NCBI RefSeq assembly: GCF_023217965.1
Contig: NZ_JALPSC010000001.1
Span: 1,302,001-1,366,000, forward strand
Source of the DNA: Prevotella sp. E13-27
GTDB lineage: Bacteria > Bacteroidota > Bacteroidia > Bacteroidales > Bacteroidaceae
Reading direction: 5' to 3'
DNA length: 64,000 nt
Below are positions 1-7,519 of the stretch, piece by piece. The notes beneath the pieces are model-generated. The model worked only from the letters and a program-made list of their open reading frames with translations, was not told where the DNA came from and made no database searches. The translations under genes and the position numbers were made by a program. How positions within the stretch are numbered: the stretch's first letter is position 1; each line of letters begins with the position of its first letter.

Positions 1-696
1 TACATAGGGTACTGCCCACTCATATCCAGGCTGCTCTGTGCGATAGGTGCCTGCGAGTTCTGGCGTTGGAGCTTCCTCGGTGTCGGTGATGGCCTGTCGC
101 TTAGGATTGAACTCCAGTGTACCGGCTTCGGCGAAGCGGCGCACACCATTGTCCTCAAGCGACGAGTCAATCCACTGCTCCAGTCGGCGCACGTCATCAA
201 GCAAGTCGTCATAGTCCTTAGCCTCTTTCTGCTTGGCCAGGATGGTGCGCACGTTGTCTGCCAGACCTATAAGCTCCATTATTAGTCCGTGTTGCGTCTT
301 GTATATCACATCATCCTGGAATTTCAGCAGTTGGTTGTGCTGCTGCTGGATGATATTCTCTTTCTCTTCTATCTGTGCGTCGAAGCGTTTCTGGGCTTCA
401 GCATATTCGTTCTGCTGTTTCTCTGCCGAACGCTGTATGCTGTCCATGCGGGCGTTCATCTGCTGCAGATAGAACGCTATGTTCTGGAGCACGGCATTGC
501 CTGCAGTCTGCTTCTGCTGCTCTGTCTCAGCAGTAGTCACCTGCTCTGTGGCCTTCGCCTCTTGGCTGTCATTCACTTGTTCTTCAGCCTTATCTTCAAT
601 GACAGTCTGTGACTGTTCTTCTACCTTTGTCTCTTCAGTAGGCTTCTGTTCCTCCTGAGAGTGGGTTTCTTCTTTCTTTTTCCAACTCCATTCCAT
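1..696 (-). CDS. GrpE-like protein, C-terminus cut by window edge
   Basis: An uninterrupted reading frame of 232 codons runs from ATG at 696 to the window edge. The product starts MEWSWKKKEE, continues with about 60 acidic, Gln/Thr-rich residues, then a long amphipathic helix (about residues 75-120, rich in Gln, Glu and Lys). A compact part follows with LIGLADNVRTILAK and, near the cut, RTEQPGYEWAVPYV. Helix plus a small beta domain with a PGYEW-type strand is the layout of GrpE, the nucleotide-exchange factor of DnaK/Hsp70. It is not the housekeeping grpE by context: it is the last gene of the kinase/phosphatase/vWA cluster, 18 bp after the MORN gene. I infer that it serves an Hsp70-like partner encoded beyond the window. 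A plain coiled-coil protein is the alternative. Confidence 0.7.
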   Translation of the reverse strand, partial: MEWSWKKKEETHSQEEQKPTEETKVEEQSQTVIEDKAEEQVNDSQEAKATEQVTTAETEQQKQTAGNAVLQNIAFYLQQMNARMDSIQRSAEKQQNEYAEAQKRFDAQIEEKENIIQQQHNQLLKFQDDVIYKTQHGLIMELIGLADNVRTILAKQKEAKDYDDLLDDVRRLEQWIDSSLEDNGVRRFAEAGTLEFNPKRQAITDTEEAPTPELAGTYRTEQPGYEWAVPYV

Positions 697-714
697 AGCT
701 GTATGTATTTGTTG

Positions 715-1584
715 TTATCTTTCTTTCTGTCCTTTGTTCCACCGTTCGTCTTCCACCTCTCCGTCATCATAATAGTGATGGCATAGTCCGTCAGGACCTT
801 CCGGTGTCATTCGTCCAGTGATGTAAGAGCCGTCGCGCAGATAGCAGATACCTTCGCCTTCCTGCATGACGCCATTTTTAAAACGGGCGCAGATCTGTTT
901 GCCGTCGGGCAGATAGAGGATACCTGCTCCGTTCTGCTTTCCGTTCTTCCATTCGCCAGCATATCGGTAGCCGTCAGCACCTATGCTCACGCCTACGCCC
1001 TTCTGGCGATTTATGCTCCACTCGCCGGCATATTTGTTTATGTTCTTATCGACCTCCATGCCTATGCCCTGTCGCATGTCCAGCTTCCATTCGCCGGCAT
1101 AGTAGTCGTTAAGTTCCGAGCGCTCCACGCCGAAGCCTGAGCGTTCGCCCTCCTTGCTGCGGTTGCCGCAGTAGAATTTTCCGTTGTCTTCTTCCTCGAA
1201 CGAGAGCTCTCCTTTAGGTCCCCCTTCGTTGTTGCCATCGTCGGTCAGTTCCTCCGGCATCTCGTCTGTCCACTCCAGTGAGTAGAGGAAACAATCTACG
1301 ATATAGTCGGCTACTCCGTGGCGCAGGAAGTTACGCTCTTGGAACGCCTGTTTGATGTTTGCCAGTCGCAGAGAATAGATGTCATCGTCAAGTCCCTGTA
1401 GCTCCAAGAGCTGCGCTCCAAGGTTACTGTTCACTGCACACTGTATGATGCGGTTGCTGACAGCGTCGCCAGGCAGATAGTCGCTGATGAGACCGCGCAG
1501 TCGCGTCTCACCAACGACATCTTGTCCGAATTGTTCCACCAGCTCGTGCATGGCGGTGTAAAGTGTCATCTCTTCTTGTCTCAT
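715..1584 (-). CDS. MORN-repeat protein with N-terminal helical domain
   Basis: The product is 289 residues. Residues 1-110 form an all-helical domain (VEQFGQDVV, LRGLISDYLPGDA), a type of module found beside Hsp70- and kinase-like proteins in bacterial stress clusters. Residues about 130-285 carry five to six MORN-type repeats of the YAGEWKNGKQNG pattern, each a short beta hairpin. An acidic linker separates the two parts. The start ATG at 1584 overlaps the stop of the PP2C gene by 4 nt (ATGA), so translation of the two is probably coupled. MORN repeats usually bind lipid or other proteins; here a scaffold role in the phosphosignalling cluster is only inference. No signal peptide is visible, so it is probably cytoplasmic. 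Confidence 0.8.
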   Translation of the reverse strand: MRQEEMTLYTAMHELVEQFGQDVVGETRLRGLISDYLPGDAVSNRIIQCAVNSNLGAQLLELQGLDDDIYSLRLANIKQAFQERNFLRHGVADYIVDCFLYSLEWTDEMPEELTDDGNNEGGPKGELSFEEEDNGKFYCGNRSKEGERSGFGVERSELNDYYAGEWKLDMRQGIGMEVDKNINKYAGEWSINRQKGVGVSIGADGYRYAGEWKNGKQNGAGILYLPDGKQICARFKNGVMQEGEGICYLRDGSYITGRMTPEGPDGLCHHYYDDGEVEDERWNKGQKER

Positions 1585-3278
1585 TCTTCAGCTATAGACT
1601 CTTGAGAATCTTGTTCTACTGGCTCTTGAGGTTTTTGCTCTTCAGATATTTGAGGCTCTTCTGTCTCTTGAGGTTCCACTGTTGACAGCATGCTGCTGAG
1701 AGTCGCTTCTTCTGGCTCTTGTTCGATAGCCTCTGGTGTTTCCACCGGTACTCTCTCCAGAGCCTCAAGGGCTTGCTGTGAGACGGCCTCCATGTTCTGC
1801 TGCTTCTGTTGCAGTGCCTCCATACGGCGGTTGCTGTCAGCGGTGTGGTAGTCAGCGGTCTGCTGTTGCCACAACAGTCGGGCTGCCTCTTCATCGTTGC
1901 TGGCTTTCTTGCGTATGTCATCCACCTCAACCTTGAGCGTATTGAAGCGTTCCTCGTTGGCAGCCATCCACTCGTTGTAGGCTTCTGTCTCCTGTTTCAG
2001 ATTCTCAGTAGCTTGCTCGTTTGCTGTCTGAGTGGCATTGAGCTTTTCTGTCACCTCGTGTAGCGTGTCCTCATGTTTTCTGAGCAGGTTGAGGAAATTG
2101 TTCTGTTCCCTTTCCGCATCATCGCGTTTTTTCTTCAGTTCGGCTAGTTGAGCCTCTAACTCCTGCACCTCCTTCTTGACTTTCTCAAGTTCGGCTGTTC
2201 GCTTCTGTCGTTCGGCATTCAGCTCGCGTATCTCGCGTTCCTTTTTGTATGCTTGCAGACCTGTCTTGATAAGTGCCAGATCAATGATGCCCGCCATTGA
2301 CATATCGTCTTGTGAGGCCTTTGCACTCAACTTCGGCAGGAAGTCACCCAGTTCCTCTACAGCCTTGTCCTTGCCTAGGTTATCAAAGATGCCGAGCGTC
2401 TGCGAGTAGAAGTTGGCCAGTCGTTCGAAGTTGCCCCATGAGTCGTCAAGTCCGTCACTGCCGAGGATTACTGCTACGGGGAAGTCGCCCATGCCGCTGA
2501 AGGCATAGCGGAACTCACCCACCGGACTGCCGTCGCAGAGCGATGTTGTCAGGTTCAGGAAGCAGCGACAGTCCCAAGGCACTGGCTCAAACCAGTTCAG
2601 CGAGGCATCGCATGCCATCATCTTTCCGTCGCCAATATGGAAGGCGAACCAGTACAGCGGCGTGCGCACGAAAGCCATCAGCGTACTGCCATAAGCTTTG
2701 ACGATTGGCGTGTACATGCTGTCGCGCAGTCCGCTCTGCTTCTCCTTCTGCCATTGCTGGTAATACTTTCCGAGCATTGTCTGCTCATGGTCGTTGAAGG
2801 GATTTTCCTCAGCATGCTGCTCGATGGCCTGAAGCCACTGCATGTAGATGCGTCCGAAGAGCATTGTGAAGCGCAGGTCCTGGTCACGTATGTCAGCCAC
2901 CTGTTTCAGAAACTGCTGATCCTGCTCATGGCGCTGCAGTTCCACCTCAGTCATCTTTGAGGTGTCGCATCCTGTGGCAGCCACGGCGGCGTCTTCATCC
3001 TTAGGATGGCTGGTCACCGCTCCTTTCTTTCCGAGAAACAGACGGGCAGGAGTCTCTTCCACAAACTGGCGAATGTTGGCCAGTGCCGTTTCGGCGGCCA
3101 GACGCGAACCTACGTCACTACGAACGTAGGTGTCGCCTCCGTGTCCGTCGCATACGATGGCCACGCGCAGTGAGCCGTCGTCGCTCTCATAGCTGAGCGA
3201 ATAGTCCTGACACACGATGTCTTTCTTCACATGGGAAGCACCGCGTCGTGTGGCATTGAATACTATGATTTCACTCAT
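1581..3278 (-). CDS. PP2C-type Ser/Thr phosphatase with coiled-coil tail
   Basis: The product is 565 residues. The N-terminal 330 residues are a PP2C (PPM) metal-dependent phosphatase domain: metal-ligand motif CDGHGGD at residues 43-49 (Asp44, Gly45), an ILGSDGLDDSW motif later, and the final SQDDMSMAGI motif that supplies another metal-binding Asp. Residues about 335-490 form an unbroken coiled coil (EIRELNAERQKRTAELEK and onward), and the last 60 residues are Glu/Pro/Gln rich. It lies 33 bp after the vWA gene and overlaps the MORN gene by 4 nt. In TerY-type triads such a phosphatase is thought to oppose the neighbouring kinase. The long tail is unusual for the family and may anchor partners. 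Confidence 0.9.
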   Translation of the reverse strand: MSEIIVFNATRRGASHVKKDIVCQDYSLSYESDDGSLRVAIVCDGHGGDTYVRSDVGSRLAAETALANIRQFVEETPARLFLGKKGAVTSHPKDEDAAVAATGCDTSKMTEVELQRHEQDQQFLKQVADIRDQDLRFTMLFGRIYMQWLQAIEQHAEENPFNDHEQTMLGKYYQQWQKEKQSGLRDSMYTPIVKAYGSTLMAFVRTPLYWFAFHIGDGKMMACDASLNWFEPVPWDCRCFLNLTTSLCDGSPVGEFRYAFSGMGDFPVAVILGSDGLDDSWGNFERLANFYSQTLGIFDNLGKDKAVEELGDFLPKLSAKASQDDMSMAGIIDLALIKTGLQAYKKEREIRELNAERQKRTAELEKVKKEVQELEAQLAELKKKRDDAEREQNNFLNLLRKHEDTLHEVTEKLNATQTANEQATENLKQETEAYNEWMAANEERFNTLKVEVDDIRKKASNDEEAARLLWQQQTADYHTADSNRRMEALQQKQQNMEAVSQQALEALERVPVETPEAIEQEPEEATLSSMLSTVEPQETEEPQISEEQKPQEPVEQDSQESIAEE

Positions 3279-3311
3279 ATCGTGTGGCGTTACTGTTCAA
3301 TTGATTATTGT

Positions 3312-4073
3312 TTATCCCCATGAGCCCCAGTCATCGGTGCCGCTGCTTACCTCGGTACCAACATCAACGCCGTCGAACTGGTCGTCGCTCTTCACCTGCT
3401 CGGCAATCTTCTCCGACAGTTCCTCCTGCTTGGTCTGGGGAGCGTCGCTGCCCACTGATGAGCTCTTGCTGGCCACCTGTGAAGAGGTGACGCTGACGAA
3501 GCGGATAATCTTCTTCAGCTGCTCTTTGTTGTGAACGGTGAGCACAGCCTCGCTTGTGCCGGTGAACTCAGCCAAAATATCCTGGTTTGCATCTTCGCCT
3601 ATGGCAATGGCTACCTTGATGCCGGCGCGGAACCAAGGGTTGCCCTTCAGTTTTTCCAGTCCGTGTTTATAGTCATCGGTAGGCTCACCGTCAGACATGA
3701 AGATGAAAGCGGGTGCAAACGAGCCTACAGCCTCCTGCATGAATGCTTTCTTTGATAGTTTAGCGTTCAGCTCGTTGAATGCGTCGCCCATAGCGGTCAG
3801 ACCACCAGCCTCGAGGGTACGCCAAGAGAACTCGCCTGGATCCATGGGCTGTGGATACATCCACTCACAGCCGCTTGAGAACTCCAGTGCGGCAATCTTG
3901 ATCTGTGCGTCAGGGTTTGTCGATGAGATGTCATCTACATAGGGCAATACCTCCTGTACTGCCACGTTTACGCTCTCTATTCTCTCTCCCTTCATGCTGC
4001 CTGATGTGTCAACGATGAAGAAAAGTACCATTGTACGCCTCGGGGTGGCGTCAACCTCATCAAATGCTCCCAT
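3312..4073 (-). CDS. TerY-like von Willebrand factor A domain protein
   Basis: The product is 253 residues and nearly all of it is one vWA domain with a complete metal-ion-dependent adhesion site: DTSGS at residues 22-26, the Thr of GGLTAMGDA at 93, and the Asp of MSDGEPTDD at 128. The length and the opening RRTMVLFFIVDTSGSMKG match the TerY group of cytoplasmic vWA proteins. Canonical TerY carries a C-terminal zinc domain; here the chain instead ends in a Ser-rich, acidic tail, and the zinc domain is a separate gene at 5472-5831. It sits between the kinase and the phosphatase, the expected triad order. The metal site probably binds a partner or substrate; the ligand is unknown. Confidence 0.88.
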   Translation of the reverse strand: MGAFDEVDATPRRTMVLFFIVDTSGSMKGERIESVNVAVQEVLPYVDDISSTNPDAQIKIAALEFSSGCEWMYPQPMDPGEFSWRTLEAGGLTAMGDAFNELNAKLSKKAFMQEAVGSFAPAFIFMSDGEPTDDYKHGLEKLKGNPWFRAGIKVAIAIGEDANQDILAEFTGTSEAVLTVHNKEQLKKIIRFVSVTSSQVASKSSSVGSDAPQTKQEELSEKIAEQVKSDDQFDGVDVGTEVSSGTDDWGSWG

Positions 4074-4119
4074 AGTTGTAATTTTTTTAGTTTTTTATTT
4101 TGGTTTCAATTATTGATTA

Positions 4120-5406
4120 TTATTTCACGATTTCGCCTGTGATGTCCTTCGAGAAGCGAATCTTTGCTCCGATGACCATAGGCATGCCTGAGCCGCTGTC
4201 CACGTTGCGCACGGTGCCGTCGGGCAGAGTGACCGTCCAGGGCTGACCCGACTTGTTGACGAGTCCCCATTTCTTTGGGTCAACCTTGTTGCGTACTGCC
4301 TCGCCCACAACCGTATCATGGTCTTCCTCGAAGGTGGTCATACATTTATAGAACTTCTGTCCGGGTACAAGTGGCACGTTATACTTGCCGCACTTCACGA
4401 GGACGGGCTTCGTCAGTGGCTTGCCGCACTCGATACACTGTGTAGGCGTCTCATCGTTGACGAAGGTCATCTTGCCACATATCGGGCACTGTACATAGAA
4501 AGCTCTGAGCTGAACGAGCAGCTGCTCCCATTTGCGGTCCATAGTGCGCTTCGTTGGGTCGTGCATAGCTTCACTGCTGAAAGTCTTGATAAACTCGTCC
4601 TGCAGCATTTTTGGGTAGGCACCCCAGCGGCGTATAACGTTCTTATGGACACCGGGTACTGGACGGTTTTTGGGGTTTGTTGGGTCCATGATGAAGATGG
4701 CGTCCTTGCCGTTGAGCTTGCGCTCGGCATCCTCGTTCATACATGGGCATGACAGTGCGAAGGCACCCTCGAACGGACGATTCAGATAGAACAGTATGAA
4801 CAGCGTAACGGCGAGTGAGAAATAGTCGGTGTTACGGTTTGGCAGCGACTGGTGCTCAACAATCTCAGGCGCCATGAAACCTACCTTACCGGCAATACCC
4901 ATGTTCACGCCGTTAGGAGCAACGTTGTCATTGTCGCAGATGAGCACATGGCCAGTCTCGGGATTTATGAAGAAGTTACCATCGTTCATATCCTGATAGC
5001 TCAGTCCACGGATGTGGAGCTTCTGGAAACTTGTGCATATCTGCAGGGCAGCGTCTATCACGCACTCTACGCTCTTGAATCGAGCCTTGGCAAGCATGAA
5101 CGCGCCCAGTTCCTCATAGCCTTTCGGACGCAGTTTCATTATGTATCCATAGCTGTCGTTCTGACGCTCAGTTACTGCCAGTGGCCAGATGAACGATTCG
5201 CTTGGGGCACCTGCCTCAGCGTTCTTCTTCAGGTTAGCATAGAAAGCATCGGGGTAAGGCAGATGATACCACTTCAAAGCATAGTCGTTGCCGTTGTAGT
5301 CAACGAGATAAACGATACCCTGACCGCCTCGGCCGAGTTCTTTCTTTACGGTACAGCTGCCGCCGTTGGTAAATTTTACCTTTGTTCCAGTTGATAGTTC
5401 TGACAT
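4120..5406 (-). CDS. Ser/Thr protein kinase with zinc ribbon and C-terminal beta domain
   Basis: The product is 428 residues. The glycine loop GRGGQG is at 25-30 and the ATP-binding Lys45 is in YALKW. The catalytic loop reads YQDMNDGNF with Asp139 and Asn144. The metal-binding motif is CDNDN (Asp158) in place of DFG, and MAPE at 178-181 closes the activation segment. After the kinase fold come two CxxC pairs (307-310 and 324-327), a zinc ribbon, and then a C-terminal beta-rich segment (about 385-428) with GMPMVIGAKIRFS. No transmembrane segment is seen, so the enzyme is cytoplasmic. It lies 46 bp upstream of the vWA gene and faces the PP2C two genes away. The YQD and DND variants keep the catalytic Asp and Asn, so I expect activity. 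Confidence 0.9.
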   Translation of the reverse strand: MSELSTGTKVKFTNGGSCTVKKELGRGGQGIVYLVDYNGNDYALKWYHLPYPDAFYANLKKNAEAGAPSESFIWPLAVTERQNDSYGYIMKLRPKGYEELGAFMLAKARFKSVECVIDAALQICTSFQKLHIRGLSYQDMNDGNFFINPETGHVLICDNDNVAPNGVNMGIAGKVGFMAPEIVEHQSLPNRNTDYFSLAVTLFILFYLNRPFEGAFALSCPCMNEDAERKLNGKDAIFIMDPTNPKNRPVPGVHKNVIRRWGAYPKMLQDEFIKTFSSEAMHDPTKRTMDRKWEQLLVQLRAFYVQCPICGKMTFVNDETPTQCIECGKPLTKPVLVKCGKYNVPLVPGQKFYKCMTTFEEDHDTVVGEAVRNKVDPKKWGLVNKSGQPWTVTLPDGTVRNVDSGSGMPMVIGAKIRFSKDITGEIVK

Positions 5407-5441
5407 ATCGTTATCGTTTTTTTTGTTGTTTACTGTTGTTC

Positions 5442-5458
5442 AGGCGGACTATCCGCCT
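5442..5458 (-). other. Short hairpin in the gap between zinc-ribbon and kinase genes
   Basis: AGGCGGA and TCCGCCT form a perfect 7-bp stem with a 3-nt loop in the 65-bp gap. On the transcribed minus strand no T-run follows, so it is more likely an mRNA processing or stability element than a full terminator. Confidence 0.35.
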
Positions 5459-5471
5459 TTCTTCCCATTGT

Positions 5472-5831
5472 TTAATAGCCTCCGCCGCTGAGGTCGAAGT
5501 CATCGCTTGTCGTTACCTCGCCAGAGTTGCCGCATACAGGACAATGGAAGGTTCCTTCTCCTACGTAGCAGCTTATCTTTCCACATTGGCCGCATTGTAC
5601 CCAGCTCTGGTTGCCGCAGTGGGGACAGCCTGGGAACTTGTCTCCGTTGAATATGTTGCCGCGCACCTTGTTCTCGGTGAATCCTTCGCTCTTGGCGGCT
5701 TTCTCCGTCAGTTTGAAGGACCAGTCGAAGACATAGTCTTTGCCTTGTTTGATGGCGGTGATGCCATAGGGCTGTTTGTTGCGCGAGCAATAGGCCACAA
5801 TCACCATTCCGTCATACTTTGGATGTTTCAT
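5472..5831 (-). CDS. TerY-C-type metal-binding (zinc ribbon) protein
   Basis: The product is 119 residues. The N-terminal half (about 1-60) is a small alpha/beta part with VRGNIF. The C-terminal half has three Cys pairs: CPHC, CGQC and CPVC, separated by short strands (GNQSWVQ, GEGTFH). This matches the metal-binding domain usually fused to the end of TerY vWA proteins. Here it is a stand-alone gene separated from the vWA gene by the kinase gene, so the canonical two-domain TerY is split. It ends in an acidic SDDFDLSGGGY tail. It probably acts with the vWA protein and the kinase as a metal-bearing adaptor; that role is inference. Confidence 0.8.
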   Translation of the reverse strand: MKHPKYDGMVIVAYCSRNKQPYGITAIKQGKDYVFDWSFKLTEKAAKSEGFTENKVRGNIFNGDKFPGCPHCGNQSWVQCGQCGKISCYVGEGTFHCPVCGNSGEVTTSDDFDLSGGGY

Positions 5832-5898
5832 AGTCTTTGTAGTTTTTTTGGTCTATATTATTGGTTGTTATAAATTCTTTCGTTTCATCTTCCGTTTG

Positions 5899-6579
5899 TT
5901 ACATCTTCTTCAGTTGGCTCATCACGTCGGGCAGGCTGCCGTTGGCTAAGTTGTCATATACAGCCTTTACTATGCGGAAACCATCACCATATACAGGCGT
6001 TGGGTCACGCTCCAGGATTGTCATCATGGCCTGTGACACAGGTGTCGCCATGTGCTTATATACAATCCATGAGCCGAGATTGCAGAAACCCTCTGTCAGC
6101 TCTGACCGCAGATATATGTTCCTTTCGTATTGCCACACATGAAGCAACTCGTGGGCAAGCACTCCGCCGAACACTATGCGATGCATGTGGTTGAGCATGT
6201 TAACCTCGTAGCTCTTGCTGAATATAGATTTTGCTACCTTGGTCTCACCCATCTTGTGGGCTTGTGTGGCAGGACGTCCTGGGGTGTAGCGTGGTTGAAT
6301 AAGGCGTATGGGTACAGAGTTAGGCCATTTGTCAATGCCGTGGGCAGCGAGCATCTGCTTCACTCTCGTCTCTACCCATTCCACATGCTTGTCGGTCTTC
6401 ACCTCCTTCTGCATGCAGTCGGCACACTGGTAGCGACCATCGGGCAGTCTGTGGTCTGTAGATGCCACGAAGCGCTGACAGCTGAAGCATTGGAAAGCGT
6501 GCTCCGGATGTGCTCCGAAGCCATGCAAGTCCTTCTTGAACATGCCTCTAAGTTCCTCTCCGCAATATGCACATTTCAT
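5899..6579 (-). CDS. LIM-like zinc finger / DA1-like metallopeptidase
   Basis: The product is 226 residues. The first 60 residues contain CAYC, a HAFQCFSC knuckle and CADC, the pattern of a LIM-type double zinc finger. The rest carries a zincin-type site HELLHVWQYER, followed 13 residues later by ELTEGFCNLGSW, where the first Glu is the likely third zinc ligand. LIM finger plus HExxH with an EEG-like helix is the architecture of the plant DA1 ubiquitin-activated peptidase and its scarce bacterial relatives. The gene precedes the zinc-ribbon gene by 67 bp in the same direction. The likely job is regulated proteolysis within the phosphosignalling cluster, by inference. No signal peptide is seen. 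Confidence 0.8.
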   Translation of the reverse strand: MKCAYCGEELRGMFKKDLHGFGAHPEHAFQCFSCQRFVASTDHRLPDGRYQCADCMQKEVKTDKHVEWVETRVKQMLAAHGIDKWPNSVPIRLIQPRYTPGRPATQAHKMGETKVAKSIFSKSYEVNMLNHMHRIVFGGVLAHELLHVWQYERNIYLRSELTEGFCNLGSWIVYKHMATPVSQAMMTILERDPTPVYGDGFRIVKAVYDNLANGSLPDVMSQLKKM

Positions 6580-6686
6580 GTGTTTACGCTTTTTTCGGCT
6601 GTAAAATTAGTAAATTACAAGCAGACGGCAACTCTGATTGAGTTAATTTTTTATAATAGAACACGCGCGAAGCCTCTTACTGAGCC

Positions 6687-7358
6687 TCAATCGAACATTA
6701 CTCGTGGGTTCATAACGCTGGGACTGCGCCATTCTAATTGGTAGTCTTTGCGTAGAACTGTAGCGCGCTCATGCCAGAAAGCATGGCAGAATCCCATTCC
6801 GCGTGGAGTGTCGGCAAGGTTATCATATACCTTACGGTCGGCTTCGTCGATAATCTCCTCCCAGCGTGCTGTCCACTCTACTGGGTCGTGCTTCAGTCCG
6901 CCCGACTGTGGTATCTCATTTAGTTTGCCTTCGTCTGCCAGCTTGATGTTGCGCTCCAGGCGTTCTATCTCTTCGATTACGTCTTCAGTAATAGTGAGTT
7001 CGTGCTGCTCCATTGCCTCTGTTCGTCGTAGTACGAGTTTCTCGAACTTCAGCAGTCGAACCATCAGACGTGGGTGCTCGCTCAGTGCATCAGCCATGCG
7101 CTTCACTGCGCTATAGAGCTTGTTTATCATGTGGTCGTAACCTTCGAGAGGCTCAGCATAGCGGAGCATCTCTTCTGCCAGTGATGCTATCTCCCACTCA
7201 TTCTCTTGCTCGTGCAGGTCATGCTCTGCCAGAAGTACGGTGCCGCATACAACTTCCCAATAGGCGTCAATCTCGCCTTCATGACCATGTAGCTCAATGC
7301 CGGCAGCTGCCTTGCGGGCTTTCTCCAGTTCTTCGCGATAGTTAAGTTCTTCTTCCAT
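6687..7358 (-). CDS. Helical protein of unknown family, first gene of the cluster
   Basis: I do not recognise this family. The 223-residue product is rich in Glu, Arg and Leu and is predicted by eye to be almost wholly helical, with blocks such as KARKAAAGIEL, RLERNIKLADEG and WTARWEEIIDEADRKVYDN. It has no signal peptide, Cys pairs or membrane span. It ends in RSPSVMNPRVMFD. It is the promoter-proximal gene of the minus-strand cluster, 107 bp ahead of the DA1-like gene, and shares its upstream region with the divergent transporter gene. By position it may be a regulator or substrate of the kinase/phosphatase pair; nothing in the sequence proves that. Confidence 0.75.
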   Translation of the reverse strand: MEEELNYREELEKARKAAAGIELHGHEGEIDAYWEVVCGTVLLAEHDLHEQENEWEIASLAEEMLRYAEPLEGYDHMINKLYSAVKRMADALSEHPRLMVRLLKFEKLVLRRTEAMEQHELTITEDVIEEIERLERNIKLADEGKLNEIPQSGGLKHDPVEWTARWEEIIDEADRKVYDNLADTPRGMGFCHAFWHERATVLRKDYQLEWRSPSVMNPRVMFD

Positions 7359-7387
7359 ATTTTATCACATGTTATTGTTAGTTTCCG

Positions 7388-7417
7388 CAAATATATGACA
7401 AATAATTGACAAACAAC
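7388..7417 (-). promoter_or_regulatory. Promoter of the TerY-like cluster
   Basis: On the minus strand TATATTTG (7395-7388) matches the Bacteroidota -7 box TAnnTTTG. A TTTG (7413-7410) or GTTG (7417-7414) lies 14-18 bp upstream as a -33 candidate. It is 30 bp ahead of the first gene start. Confidence 0.5.
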
Positions 7418-7435
7418 GTTTTTTCGCAGTATTTT

Positions 7436-7467
7436 TTTGCTTTATGTGCCTTTTTGCGTACTTTTGC
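7436..7467 (+). promoter_or_regulatory. Promoter of the OPT transporter gene
   Basis: TTTG at 7436-7439 and TACTTTTGC at 7459-7467 are separated by 19 bp, an exact match to the Bacteroidota -33/-7 pattern. Transcription would start near 7474, leaving a leader of about 46 nt. Confidence 0.75.
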
Positions 7468-7519
7468 AGGGATAAACTCAATTCTAAAGCCGTAAATAAT
7501 CAAAATATCAATATAATTT

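Noticed and set aside
1..7358. Complete tellurite-resistance (ter) operon
   Set aside because: No TerD/TerC/TerZ-type genes are present; only the TerY-like triad is supported.
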